This document shows positions 1-6,522 of a stretch of DNA of 7,502 bases, in pieces. The DNA comes from Spirosoma sp. (GTDB lineage Bacteria > Bacteroidota > Bacteroidia > Cytophagales > Spirosomataceae): the NCBI GenBank assembly GCA_025351545.1, contig JANXVQ010000567.1, positions 1 through 7,502 on the forward strand, read 5' to 3'. Made by a program: the position numbers and the translations under genes. The notes under the pieces are model-generated. The model was not told the origin of the DNA and did no database searches. It worked only from the letters and a program-made list of their open reading frames with translations. Numbering within the stretch: position 1 is the first letter of the stretch; the number at the start of each line of letters is the position of its first letter.

Positions 1-107
1 CAATATATGTTTGTCGGGAACCGTCATACACCGTTTTGAATAAATCGGTCAAAAGTAGTAAATGCCAACTGTTTATTCCTTTATTTTGAGCCATAAGCCT
101 CGTATCT

Positions 108-1115
108 ATGGTAAACAGACGCCGTTTTCTGACTCTTAGCTCGTTGGCCGGGCTTCTTCCTTCCCTATCATTTGGCCGCTCAAAACCAACTATTATTGGT
201 GCATCCAACAGCCTTTCACCAATTAATATGACTACTGCCAGCCCGCCAACGGCTACGCCTATGATTATTTCGACCTGGAAACAGCCTAAAGCCAATGCAG
301 CGGCTCAGGCCATATTGGACCGGGATGGGCGCGCGTTAGATGCTGTTGAAGCCGGTGTTCGCGTACCCGAAGCCGACCCCGACGATATGAGCGTTGGCTA
401 TGGCGGACGCCCCGACCGCGATGGTCATGTTACGCTCGACGCCTGCATTATGGACGACAAAGGCAATGCGGGCTCAGTTACGTTTCTGGAAAGCATTATG
501 CACGCTATTTCTGTGGCGCGGGCTGTTATGGAAAAAACACCCCATGTAATGCTCAGTGGCGAAGGCGCACTAACCTTTGCTCTCTCACAGGGATTTAAAA
601 AAGAAAACCTACTCACAAAAAAAGCCGAAAAAGAATGGCGTGAATGGCTTAAAACAGCCAGGTACAAACCCATTGCCAACATTGAGCGACACGATACTAT
701 TGGCATGTTGGCGATAGATAATCAAGGCAATATTTCGGGTGCCTGCACAACAAGCGGGATGGCCTATAAAATGCGCGGGCGCGTAGGGGATTCACCCATT
801 ATTGGAGCCGGTTTATTTGTTGACAATGAAATTGGGGGTGCCTGTGCTACCGGCCTTGGCGAGCTGGTGATGCGAACCTGTGGCTCATTTTTAGTTGTGG
901 AGTTGATGCGTCAGGGGCGAACACCCCAGCAGGCTTGCGAAGAGGCAGCGCTGCGCATTGTAAAGAAGCAGGATTTCAAAGATATACAGGTTGGTTTTCT
1001 GGCTGTAAACAAGAAAGGAGAGCACGGCGCCTTCAGTATTCAACCCGGTTTTAGCTACACATTATCCCGGAATAAACAAACGCAGGTAACAGACGCTAAG
1101 TCATATTTAAAATAA
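108..1115 (+). CDS. N4-(beta-N-acetylglucosaminyl)-L-asparaginase (glycosylasparaginase), Tat-exported
   Basis: This Ntn-hydrolase cleaves the GlcNAc-asparagine bond of N-glycopeptide remnants, releasing aspartate and an amino-sugar. The family is made as one chain that cuts itself before a threonine, which then becomes the N-terminal nucleophile of the beta subunit. Here the cut site is HDTIGM (residues 195-200), so Thr197 is the inferred nucleophile. Downstream, GRVGDSPIIGAGLFVDN and GGACATGLGELVMR match the substrate-binding region of human AGA and the flavobacterial enzyme. Upstream, SVGYGGRPD and TLDACIMD match the alpha subunit. The 335-residue length is normal. The N-terminus, NRRRFLTLSSLAGLLPSL (residues 3-20), is a twin-arginine signal followed by a hydrophobic stretch, which supports both the ATG at 108 and export to the periplasm. 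The gene stands alone on its strand, 95 bp before the glycogen synthase gene. Plant-type isoaspartyl peptidase is less likely because of the AGA-specific motifs. Confidence 0.93.
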   Translation: MVNRRRFLTLSSLAGLLPSLSFGRSKPTIIGASNSLSPINMTTASPPTATPMIISTWKQPKANAAAQAILDRDGRALDAVEAGVRVPEADPDDMSVGYGGRPDRDGHVTLDACIMDDKGNAGSVTFLESIMHAISVARAVMEKTPHVMLSGEGALTFALSQGFKKENLLTKKAEKEWREWLKTARYKPIANIERHDTIGMLAIDNQGNISGACTTSGMAYKMRGRVGDSPIIGAGLFVDNEIGGACATGLGELVMRTCGSFLVVELMRQGRTPQQACEEAALRIVKKQDFKDIQVGFLAVNKKGEHGAFSIQPGFSYTLSRNKQTQVTDAKSYLK

Positions 1116-1149
1116 ACAAATTTATCTGCTATTGTTTATATTGTTTATT
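1112..1149. repeat. AT-rich inverted repeat and 9-bp tandem repeat after the asparaginase gene
   Basis: AATAAACAA at 1111-1119, overlapping the stop codon, is the exact reverse complement of TTGTTTATT at 1141-1149. Its last eight bases also pair with TTGTTTAT at 1132-1139. The two right-hand arms arise because TATTGTTTA is repeated in tandem at 1130-1138 and 1139-1147. The stem has little GC, so it would be a weak terminator at best. It could instead be an operator for the glycogen synthase run that starts 60 bp downstream. The repeat is seen directly; any function is inference. Confidence 0.4.
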
Positions 1150-1210
1150 TGCATGGCAAAGGAGCTGGAAGTCATCATAATTAACCATTGCGCCAAAACA
1201 ACTAACTAAT

Positions 1211-3031
1211 TTGGAAGCGGTATTCTCAACATCGAAGCGGAAATTACTACTGGAAATCGCCTGGGAGGTGTGTAATCAAGTAGGTGGAATTTATACAGTT
1301 ATTCGGTCGAAAGTACCGGCAATGGTCGAGAAGTGGGACGATAATTATGTGGCCTTAGGCCCTTACTTTCCGCAACGGGCAGCCGCTGAGTTTGAGCCCA
1401 TTACTGATTCCGATGAAACGGAAATCGGTCAAACTGTTCGCCGAATGCGGCAGTTAGGCTACCGCGTTGAGTATGGCTATTGGCTCGTGACAGGACGCCC
1501 TCGTGTGGTGCTATTTGACATTAACAGTATCAGTGTTGATCAGCTAAATGTAATAAAAACACAACTTTGGGTCAACCACCAACTCTCGACTCTTAATATT
1601 GAAGATCTCGTTAATCAGACGATTGCCTTCGGTGAAATGGTTCGGGTATTTATTACCCTTCTAGCTGAAGACCATGCCCGGCGCGTTGATTTTGTTGCGC
1701 ATTTTCACGAATGGATGGCCAGTACCGGCTTACCCGATCTGCGTCGCGATAATGTTAAAGTGGCAACGGTATTTACAACCCATGCAACGATGCTCGGGCG
1801 TTATCTGGCCCAGAACGAACCGGGTTTCTATGGTAAGCTCCCGTTTTTCGACTGGAAACGCGAAGCCCAGCATTATAATATCGAAACACAAGCAACCATA
1901 GAACGGCTGGCGGCTTTACAAGCGCACGTTTTCACCACCGTTAGTGATGTAACAGCTCGTGAATGTGAGGTATTTCTGGGACGAAATCCGGATTTAGTCC
2001 TACCAAATGGACTGAACGTTACGCGGTTTGCGGCTGTCCACGAGTTTCAGAATCTGCACGTCCGGTATAAACAGAAAATCCACGAGTTTGTCATGGGCCA
2101 CTTTTTCCAGAGTTATTCTTTCGACCTGGAAAAAACCCTGTACTTCTTCACCTCTGGCCGTTTTGAATTTACAAATAAAGGCTATGACCTAACGCTTGAA
2201 GCCCTTGCCCGACTAAATTTCCGAATGCGAGAGGCTAATATGGACATGACCGTTGTCATGTTTATGGTCACCAAACAGCCTTACACATCTATCAATCCCG
2301 AGGTGCTTCACTCACGGGCCTTGCTCGACGAAATTCAGGAAACCTGCGAGAGTATTGAGAAGCAAGTAGGCGAACGATTGTTTCAGGCTGCCGCATCTGA
2401 TCCGCAAGGAACTACGCTTCCCGATTTGAATAGTTTTGTCGATGAATACTGGCGGCTTCGGCTTCGCCGGACGGTACAAAGCTGGAAAACGAATCACTTG
2501 CCGCCTTTTGTTACGCACAATCTGGTGCAGGAAGACGACATGACGCGCTTTATCCGGCAGGCAAACCTGGTTAACAACGAGTATGACCGGGTAAAAATCG
2601 TTTATCACCCCGATTTCATTGCCTCTACTAATCCTTTGTTTGGCCTGGATTACAGTCAGTTTGTGCGCGGGTGCCACCTCGGCGTATTCCCAAGCTATTA
2701 CGAACCGTGGGGATACACGCCCTTGGAGTGCGTTGTGCGGGGCATTCCAACCGTTACCAGTGACCAGTCGGGTTTTGGTGATTTCATCATGCAGATCATG
2801 CGTGATTACGAAAACCGGGGTATTTATGTCATCAACCGCCGGACACAGTCGTTCAACGAAGCAGCCGATCAGTTGACCGATGTACTTTATCGTTTCGTTA
2901 AGATGGCCCAGCGCGACCGCATTCAGCAACGGAACCGCGTTGAAAGCATTGCCGATGTCTTCGACTGGAGCAGCCTTCGCTCCTATTACGATACGGCGCA
3001 TGATCTAGCCTTAAAGCGAAAGAAGTTCTAA
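1211..3031 (+). CDS. Glycogen synthase, GT3 family (eukaryote-like)
   Basis: This enzyme adds glucose from a nucleotide sugar to the non-reducing end of alpha-1,4-glucan. The 606-residue chain resembles animal and fungal GYS (GT-B fold, GT3) rather than the usual bacterial GlgA (GT5). The N-terminal loop is EVCNQVGGIYTVIRSK, followed by HFHEWMAS and TTHATMLGRYL, then FTSGRFEFTNKGYDLTLEALARL. Next come HPDFIASTNPLFGLDYSQF and YEPWGYTPLECVVRGIPTV; Glu498 and Glu506 align with the active-site pair Glu509/Glu517 of yeast Gsy2. The helical region between the second Rossmann motifs (about residues 355-440), which forms tetramer contacts in eukaryotes, is present. The start is TTG at 1211: the frame opens only at 1181, has no ATG before the conserved loop, and the next ATG (1321) would remove that loop. 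It ends 4 bp before the next gene. The phosphorylated C-terminal tail of animal enzymes is absent. UDP-glucose is the likely donor from family knowledge. Confidence 0.93.
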   Translation: MEAVFSTSKRKLLLEIAWEVCNQVGGIYTVIRSKVPAMVEKWDDNYVALGPYFPQRAAAEFEPITDSDETEIGQTVRRMRQLGYRVEYGYWLVTGRPRVVLFDINSISVDQLNVIKTQLWVNHQLSTLNIEDLVNQTIAFGEMVRVFITLLAEDHARRVDFVAHFHEWMASTGLPDLRRDNVKVATVFTTHATMLGRYLAQNEPGFYGKLPFFDWKREAQHYNIETQATIERLAALQAHVFTTVSDVTARECEVFLGRNPDLVLPNGLNVTRFAAVHEFQNLHVRYKQKIHEFVMGHFFQSYSFDLEKTLYFFTSGRFEFTNKGYDLTLEALARLNFRMREANMDMTVVMFMVTKQPYTSINPEVLHSRALLDEIQETCESIEKQVGERLFQAAASDPQGTTLPDLNSFVDEYWRLRLRRTVQSWKTNHLPPFVTHNLVQEDDMTRFIRQANLVNNEYDRVKIVYHPDFIASTNPLFGLDYSQFVRGCHLGVFPSYYEPWGYTPLECVVRGIPTVTSDQSGFGDFIMQIMRDYENRGIYVINRRTQSFNEAADQLTDVLYRFVKMAQRDRIQQRNRVESIADVFDWSSLRSYYDTAHDLALKRKKF

Positions 3032-3035
3032 TTTA

Positions 3036-3526
3036 ATGGGAGTTTTATTTGACATTCGTGGTAATCTTCAAGCAACATCAATTGTAAATTTATCACAGGC
3101 GGAGGCAGAATATATTTTTGTTAAACCTTTTGATCGTGCGTCTAAGCGTCATCTATTATTTGAGGAATATAAACGCTATACGCACGATCTACGTACACTA
3201 CTGGGCCAGCCATTTTATCAATGGATAGATGGTGGTTTTATATCAAACACACATAGTCCTAATGACATTGATCTGGTTTGTTTCATTGATTACGGGGTCT
3301 ATCATGAGAAAGAGCGAGCTATAGATGCACATTTCAGTAAATGGGCAGTAGCAAAACACTATGTGAGTTTAGATGCTTTTACAGTTTGGGTAATCCAGTT
3401 GAGCATAAGTATTCGACGCTATTTCAGGCAGATTGCGCTTACTGGAATGATTGGTTTGGGCATACTCGCTACAATCGGAACCGAAAACGATTCGCCAAAG
3501 GTTTTATACGGGTAAACATTGACTGA
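3036..3526 (+). pseudogene. DUF6932-like nucleotidyltransferase-fold protein, apparent frameshift
   Basis: The first frame begins at ATG 3036 and runs to a stop at 3513-3515. Its N-terminal part contains WIDGGFISNTHSPNDIDLV (residues 63-81). This fits the nucleotidyltransferase pattern hG[GS]-x9-DhDh, with Gly66-Gly67, Asp77 and Asp79 as the predicted metal-site region. After about residue 117 the first frame turns into unrelated hydrophobic sequence, while another frame continues the family-like C-terminus: NPVEHKYSTLF, ADCAYWNDWFGHTR and KRFAKGFIRV, ending at TGA 3524-3526. Loss of one base in the TTTGGG run near 3385-3390 explains this; restoring it gives about 163 residues. I recognise the family from memory as DUF6932, of unknown function. 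The DNA is AT-rich (40 of 120 bases are G or C at 3061-3180), unlike its neighbours, suggesting acquisition. It sits 4 bp after the glycogen synthase gene and 2 bp before a small partner gene. A sequencing error is equally possible. Confidence 0.72.
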
Positions 3527-3528
3527 AT

Positions 3529-3735
3529 ATGGATGTGATGGACGAAAAATATATTCATATCGCCGAATTATCAGAGCAGATTGAAAAAATCAACGACATG
3601 ATTATTATGCATCAGAAGCTATCTGATAATCAGTCAATGATCCGTCAATATATATTTAAACGAGATGAATTGATTGCGGCTTTAAAAACAGCCCTACAAT
3701 CATTGCATCTCAACGTCCAATTAGCCGCAGCTTAA
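3529..3735 (+). CDS. Small helical protein, partner of the nucleotidyltransferase-like gene
   Basis: This 68-residue protein is not a family I can name with confidence. It is highly charged and, by eye, almost wholly helical. The segment IHIAELSEQIEKINDMIIMH (residues 9-28) has hydrophobic residues spaced as in a coiled coil. A second helix, MIRQYIFKRDELIAALKTALQSL (about 41-63), follows a short polar turn. There is no signal peptide or membrane segment, so it is probably cytoplasmic. The ATG at 3529 lies 2 bp after the restored stop of the preceding gene, which suggests translational coupling; an in-frame ATG at 3538 is an alternative start. Short ORFs of this kind do, as I recall, follow DUF6932-type genes in other Bacteroidota, but this needs checking. 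A role as binding partner or antitoxin is speculation. Confidence 0.7.
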   Translation: MDVMDEKYIHIAELSEQIEKINDMIIMHQKLSDNQSMIRQYIFKRDELIAALKTALQSLHLNVQLAAA

Positions 3736-3754
3736 CCAGGTTGAATGTTTACTC

Positions 3755-4279
3755 ATGATTAAAATCGGTATTATTAATGTTTCAGATCGGGCTAGCGCGG
3801 GTATTTATGAAGACATTCCGGGTAAAGCCGTTGTTGGTTTTCTAACCGAATGGCTTAGCTGCGACTGGCAACCCGTCTATCGTGTCATTCCTGATGAGCA
3901 GTACCAACTCGAAGCGACAATGATTGAACTGGCAGACGCTGAGGGATGCTGTTTGGTGGTAACAACGGGCGGCACTGGCCCTGCCTTGCGTGATGTTACT
4001 CCCGAAGCTACGGAAGCCGTTTGCCAGAAAATGATGCCCGGTTTCGGCGAACTGATGCGCCAGGAAAGTCTGAAATACGTTCCAACGGCTATATTATCGC
4101 GTCAAACGGCCGGTATCCGTAACCAGACACTCATCCTGAACTTGCCCGGTAAACCTAAGGCGATAGGCCAATGTTTATCGGTTGTTTTCCCGGCTATTCC
4201 GTACTGCATTGACCTCATTGGCGGACCATTTTTGACGACCCACGAAGACAAAATGAAGGTTTTTCGACCAAAGAGTTAA
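3755..4279 (+). CDS. mog: Molybdopterin adenylyltransferase Mog
   Basis: Mog adenylylates molybdopterin to give MPT-AMP, the step before molybdenum insertion by MoeA in molybdenum cofactor synthesis. The 174-residue protein follows E. coli Mog closely: SDRASAGIYED near the start, IPDE, TTGGTGPALRDVTPEAT (residues 70-86), MPGFGELMRQESL, VPTAILSRQTAGIR, LILNLPGKPKAI and the terminal FRPKS. Asp47 and Asp80 align with E. coli Asp49 and Asp82, both needed for activity. The Mog-type pattern PTAILSRQ and the FRPKS end favour Mog over the shorter MoaB. It lies 19 bp after the small helical gene on the same strand and could be read from the same transcript. No other molybdenum cofactor gene is visible here. 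The stop codon lies within the left arm of a strong inverted repeat. Confidence 0.95.
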   Translation: MIKIGIINVSDRASAGIYEDIPGKAVVGFLTEWLSCDWQPVYRVIPDEQYQLEATMIELADAEGCCLVVTTGGTGPALRDVTPEATEAVCQKMMPGFGELMRQESLKYVPTAILSRQTAGIRNQTLILNLPGKPKAIGQCLSVVFPAIPYCIDLIGGPFLTTHEDKMKVFRPKS

Positions 4280-4309
4280 CGATAGCGAGTACTATTATTA
4301 ACTCTTTGG
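4268..4309. terminator. Bidirectional terminator between convergent mog and anmK
   Basis: CCAAAGAGTTAA at 4268-4279 is a perfect 12-bp reverse complement of TTAACTCTTTGG at 4298-4309, with an 18-base spacer that itself holds a small ATAG/CTAT pairing. The left arm includes the mog stop codon. It lies between the ends of two genes that face each other, which is where a terminator serving both strands is expected. There is no long T-tract on the plus strand after the stem, so efficiency is uncertain. Confidence 0.7.
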
Positions 4310-4339
4310 ACACAAAGCGAATTGATTATGTCAGCCATC

Positions 4340-5536
4340 TCACAATGGGAAACTCACTTTTCCCATCGAAACGGTTGGAACACCTTGCCTGTTGCCAAAC
4401 GAGGTAGTTCCTCCTGCCAGACTTTCATTCGCCAAGACGGCAAAAAGTACTGCTTCTTTTGCATCACCATTTATACCGAGGCTACTGGTGCTGTCAAATT
4501 GGCAATTGGAAAGTAATTTCTGGAGTCTACCGGTTAATTCCGGGTTGTGCGCCCCGCCCCCACTCATGTATATCCGGTATGTTTCACCATTTCGTGTCAC
4601 GAGCTTAATGGCATCGGCGATGGTATCGGCACTAAATTGAACAAGCGTTGCCATCAGATCGGCGGGTAATATATTGATAGTTTGGCTCCGCTTTTGCGCT
4701 TCGTCAACATACGGCACATTAAACACTTCGGGACCGGTCGTTTTCGGAAAAGCAGCCTCGAAGAATGGATTCACTTTCAACGCATCAAGTAAGCCTGTAT
4801 TTACCTGACCCTCAGCGGCAAACTTACCATCTTCGTCATACGGTTTGTTTAGAAATTTTCGAGCATAGGCATCCAAAAGTGTATTTCCGGGGCCTGTATC
4901 GGTCGTAAAAACGCTGCTGGCATCTTCATCGGCAGGTAAATAAGTGAAGTTGGCAATACCACCCATATTGAGCAATATTCGATTTTCGCCTTTGGCAGAG
5001 AACATGAAATAATCACCATAAACAGCCAACGGAGCCCCTTCGCCCCCATGTGCAACGTGTTTCTGCCGAAAATCACTGAACGTAATAATTCCGGTTACAG
5101 CCGCAACATGATCGCCATCACCTATCTGAAGCGTGGCATTCGGGAACTTATCATGCCGATGCTGACTTTTGGGGGCGTGATATACGGTTTGGCCGTGACT
5201 GGCTACCACGTCCACATTGCTGGGGTCTATTGCCCAATCGTGCAGACAGTCGAGAATCATCTGGCCATGAAGCCGACCAATGTATGGATTCAGCAAACAA
5301 AGTTGCTCGAAATTAATGGTTGATTTGGCAAAGATGGTACGAATCTCAGCTTTCAAACCGTCATCATAAGGTACAGTGGCAAACTGTTCGAGTATAACAT
5401 GTGTAGCAGGGCCACTGCCCGAAATGCGGCATAGAGCCACATCCAGACCATCGAGTGATGTGCCCGACATAAGACCAATAATCCGCCGGTCAGGTTTTCG
5501 GGCAATGTCGTAGAGATGCTGAATTTGTAAATTCAT
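4340..5536 (-). CDS. anmK: Anhydro-N-acetylmuramic acid kinase AnmK
   Basis: AnmK opens and phosphorylates 1,6-anhydro-MurNAc to MurNAc-6-phosphate, feeding recovered peptidoglycan sugar into the MurQ branch of cell-wall recycling in the cytoplasm. Visible family motifs are GLMSGTSLDGLDVAL (residues 21-35), SHGQTVYH (113-120), ATLQIGDGDHVAAVTGI (134-150), SDFRQKHVAHGGEGAPL (154-170), LLNMGGIANFTYL (188-200) and TTDTGPGNTLLDAY (211-224). Asp213 aligns with the catalytic base Asp182 of E. coli AnmK. A late MSGGGAHNPELTGRL motif completes the sugar-kinase (ASKHA) fold. The 398-residue length is longer than the roughly 370 of E. coli, mainly through a short N-terminal lead, but this is normal for Bacteroidota from memory. 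The start is the ATG at 5536-5534. It is convergent with mog and divergent from the fructosamine-kinase gene. Confidence 0.96.
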   Translation of the reverse strand: MNLQIQHLYDIARKPDRRIIGLMSGTSLDGLDVALCRISGSGPATHVILEQFATVPYDDGLKAEIRTIFAKSTINFEQLCLLNPYIGRLHGQMILDCLHDWAIDPSNVDVVASHGQTVYHAPKSQHRHDKFPNATLQIGDGDHVAAVTGIITFSDFRQKHVAHGGEGAPLAVYGDYFMFSAKGENRILLNMGGIANFTYLPADEDASSVFTTDTGPGNTLLDAYARKFLNKPYDEDGKFAAEGQVNTGLLDALKVNPFFEAAFPKTTGPEVFNVPYVDEAQKRSQTINILPADLMATLVQFSADTIADAIKLVTRNGETYRIYMSGGGAHNPELTGRLQKLLSNCQFDSTSSLGINGDAKEAVLFAVLANESLAGGTTSFGNRQGVPTVSMGKVSFPL

Positions 5537-5556
5537 AAAATGTCAATTGATTCTAC

Positions 5557-5599
5557 CTGTTCTGTTAAAGATCACCACCTGGCACTTATATCAGAACAG
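5557..5599. promoter_or_regulatory. Inverted repeat in the divergent anmK / fructosamine-kinase promoter region
   Basis: CTGTTCTG at 5557-5564 is exactly mirrored by CAGAACAG at 5592-5599, with 27 bases between. The 81-bp gap between the two divergent start codons must hold the promoters for both genes, unless they are transcribed from further away. The repeat could be an operator for a dimeric regulator or a hairpin in a leader RNA. I could not identify a convincing Bacteroidota-type -33/-7 promoter pair in either direction. Confidence 0.4.
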
Positions 5600-5617
5600 C
5601 CACAACGCAAATAACGC

Positions 5618-6514
5618 ATGGATTTTTGGGGCGACGAGCAATTTTCTTTTTTTGAAAGCATTCTGTTTTCGGCCTTGGGCCAGACGGTTCAGGTTATAGA
5701 AATGCAGTTTGTATCCGGGGGAAATATTAACATGTCGGCCCAGGTATTTTCGTCAGAAGGCGTCTTTTTCGTTAAATGGAATCAACTGGAACAGTCTCAA
5801 CCGGAGTTGCCCGATATATTTGCAACCGAAGCCAGGGGACTTGATTTACTTCGCCAGACCGATGCATTACAGATTCCGCAGGTAATTGGGCACGGTCATC
5901 AGGCCGACAAATCGTATCTGGTTCTGGAATACATTGATCCGGGGACGCCTGCTAAAGATTATTGGGAAACTCTAGGCCAGTCACTAGCCGTTCTGCACTC
6001 GCATACGCAGCCAATGTTCGGGTTGAATTTTTCGAACTATATTGGTTCGCTTCCACAAAACAACACCTTGACAGCCAACGGCTACGATTTCTTTTTTGAG
6101 CATCGGCTACTCCCTCAGGCCGGTCTGGCATTATACAAAGGCCTGTTATCGAAATCAACCTACGACGCGCTCTTGCGGCTTCGTACCCGCCTACCCGACC
6201 TGCTTCCGAATGAGCGGCCCGCTTTGCTTCATGGTGATTTGTGGTCAGGTAATGTGCTGATAAACGAAAATGGGCAACCCGCCCTAATTGACCCCAGTGT
6301 TTATTACGGCTTTCGCGAAGCCGAACTGGCTTTTACTAAATTATTTGCTGGTTTTGACAACCGGTTTTATGACGCATATCATGAAACGTTTCCCATTCAG
6401 GACGATTTTGGCGAGCGGGTGGCTATCTATAACCTCTATCCACTACTCGTTCATGTGAATCTGTTTGGCTCAGGCTATGTTAGTGGCATAGAACGCGTGT
6501 TAAAACAGTTCTAA
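5618..6514 (+). CDS. Fructosamine kinase family protein (protein deglycation)
   Basis: Members of this APH-like kinase family phosphorylate the sugar of fructosamines or ribulosamines on glycated proteins or amines; the product is unstable, so the sugar falls off. The 298-residue chain has the expected layout. The N-lobe has GGNINMSAQVF and FFVKW with Lys53 as the likely ATP-binding lysine, then YLVLEYID at the hinge. LLHGDLWSGNVLI (residues 203-215) carries the catalytic Asp207, and ALIDPSVYYGFREAELAF contains metal-binding Asp225. The C-terminal YNLYPLLVHVNLFGSGY matches the end of E. coli YniA and human FN3K. The ATG at 5618 is chosen because it gives the family-typical length and no earlier in-frame start aligns. 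Bacterial members generally act on ribulosamines; the substrate here is unknown. The gene diverges from anmK and ends with its own hairpin. Confidence 0.92.
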   Translation: MDFWGDEQFSFFESILFSALGQTVQVIEMQFVSGGNINMSAQVFSSEGVFFVKWNQLEQSQPELPDIFATEARGLDLLRQTDALQIPQVIGHGHQADKSYLVLEYIDPGTPAKDYWETLGQSLAVLHSHTQPMFGLNFSNYIGSLPQNNTLTANGYDFFFEHRLLPQAGLALYKGLLSKSTYDALLRLRTRLPDLLPNERPALLHGDLWSGNVLINENGQPALIDPSVYYGFREAELAFTKLFAGFDNRFYDAYHETFPIQDDFGERVAIYNLYPLLVHVNLFGSGYVSGIERVLKQF

Positions 6515-6522
6515 TTTTGCTG

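Noticed and set aside
1..94. Minus-strand open frame from ATG at 94-92 running off the left edge (31 codons)
   Set aside because: Too short to judge, with no recognised motif. It could be the start of a divergent gene, but chance is as likely without the sequence to the left.
425..706. 93-codon minus-strand open frame inside the asparaginase gene
   Set aside because: It lies opposite conserved coding sequence, including the catalytic threonine region, and its translation resembles no family.
2450..2470. GC-rich near-palindrome GGCGGCTTCGGCTTCGCCGG in the glycogen synthase gene
   Set aside because: It encodes a run of conserved-region arginine and leucine codons (RRLRLRR) and is explained by codon repetition.
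2312..3001. 229-codon open frame on the minus strand inside the glycogen synthase gene
   Set aside because: It is wholly covered by a strongly conserved gene on the plus strand and shows no recognisable motifs; high-GC codon use of the real gene explains the lack of stops.
3381..3395. Programmed ribosomal frameshift in the nucleotidyltransferase-like gene
   Set aside because: The codons here (ACA GTT TGG GTA) do not form the X-XXY-YYZ slippery heptamer in frame, and no clear downstream stimulatory hairpin was seen; mutation or sequencing error is simpler.
5048..5323. 91-codon plus-strand open frame opposite anmK
   Set aside because: It falls opposite conserved AnmK motifs, and its translation has no recognisable domain; treated as a shadow.
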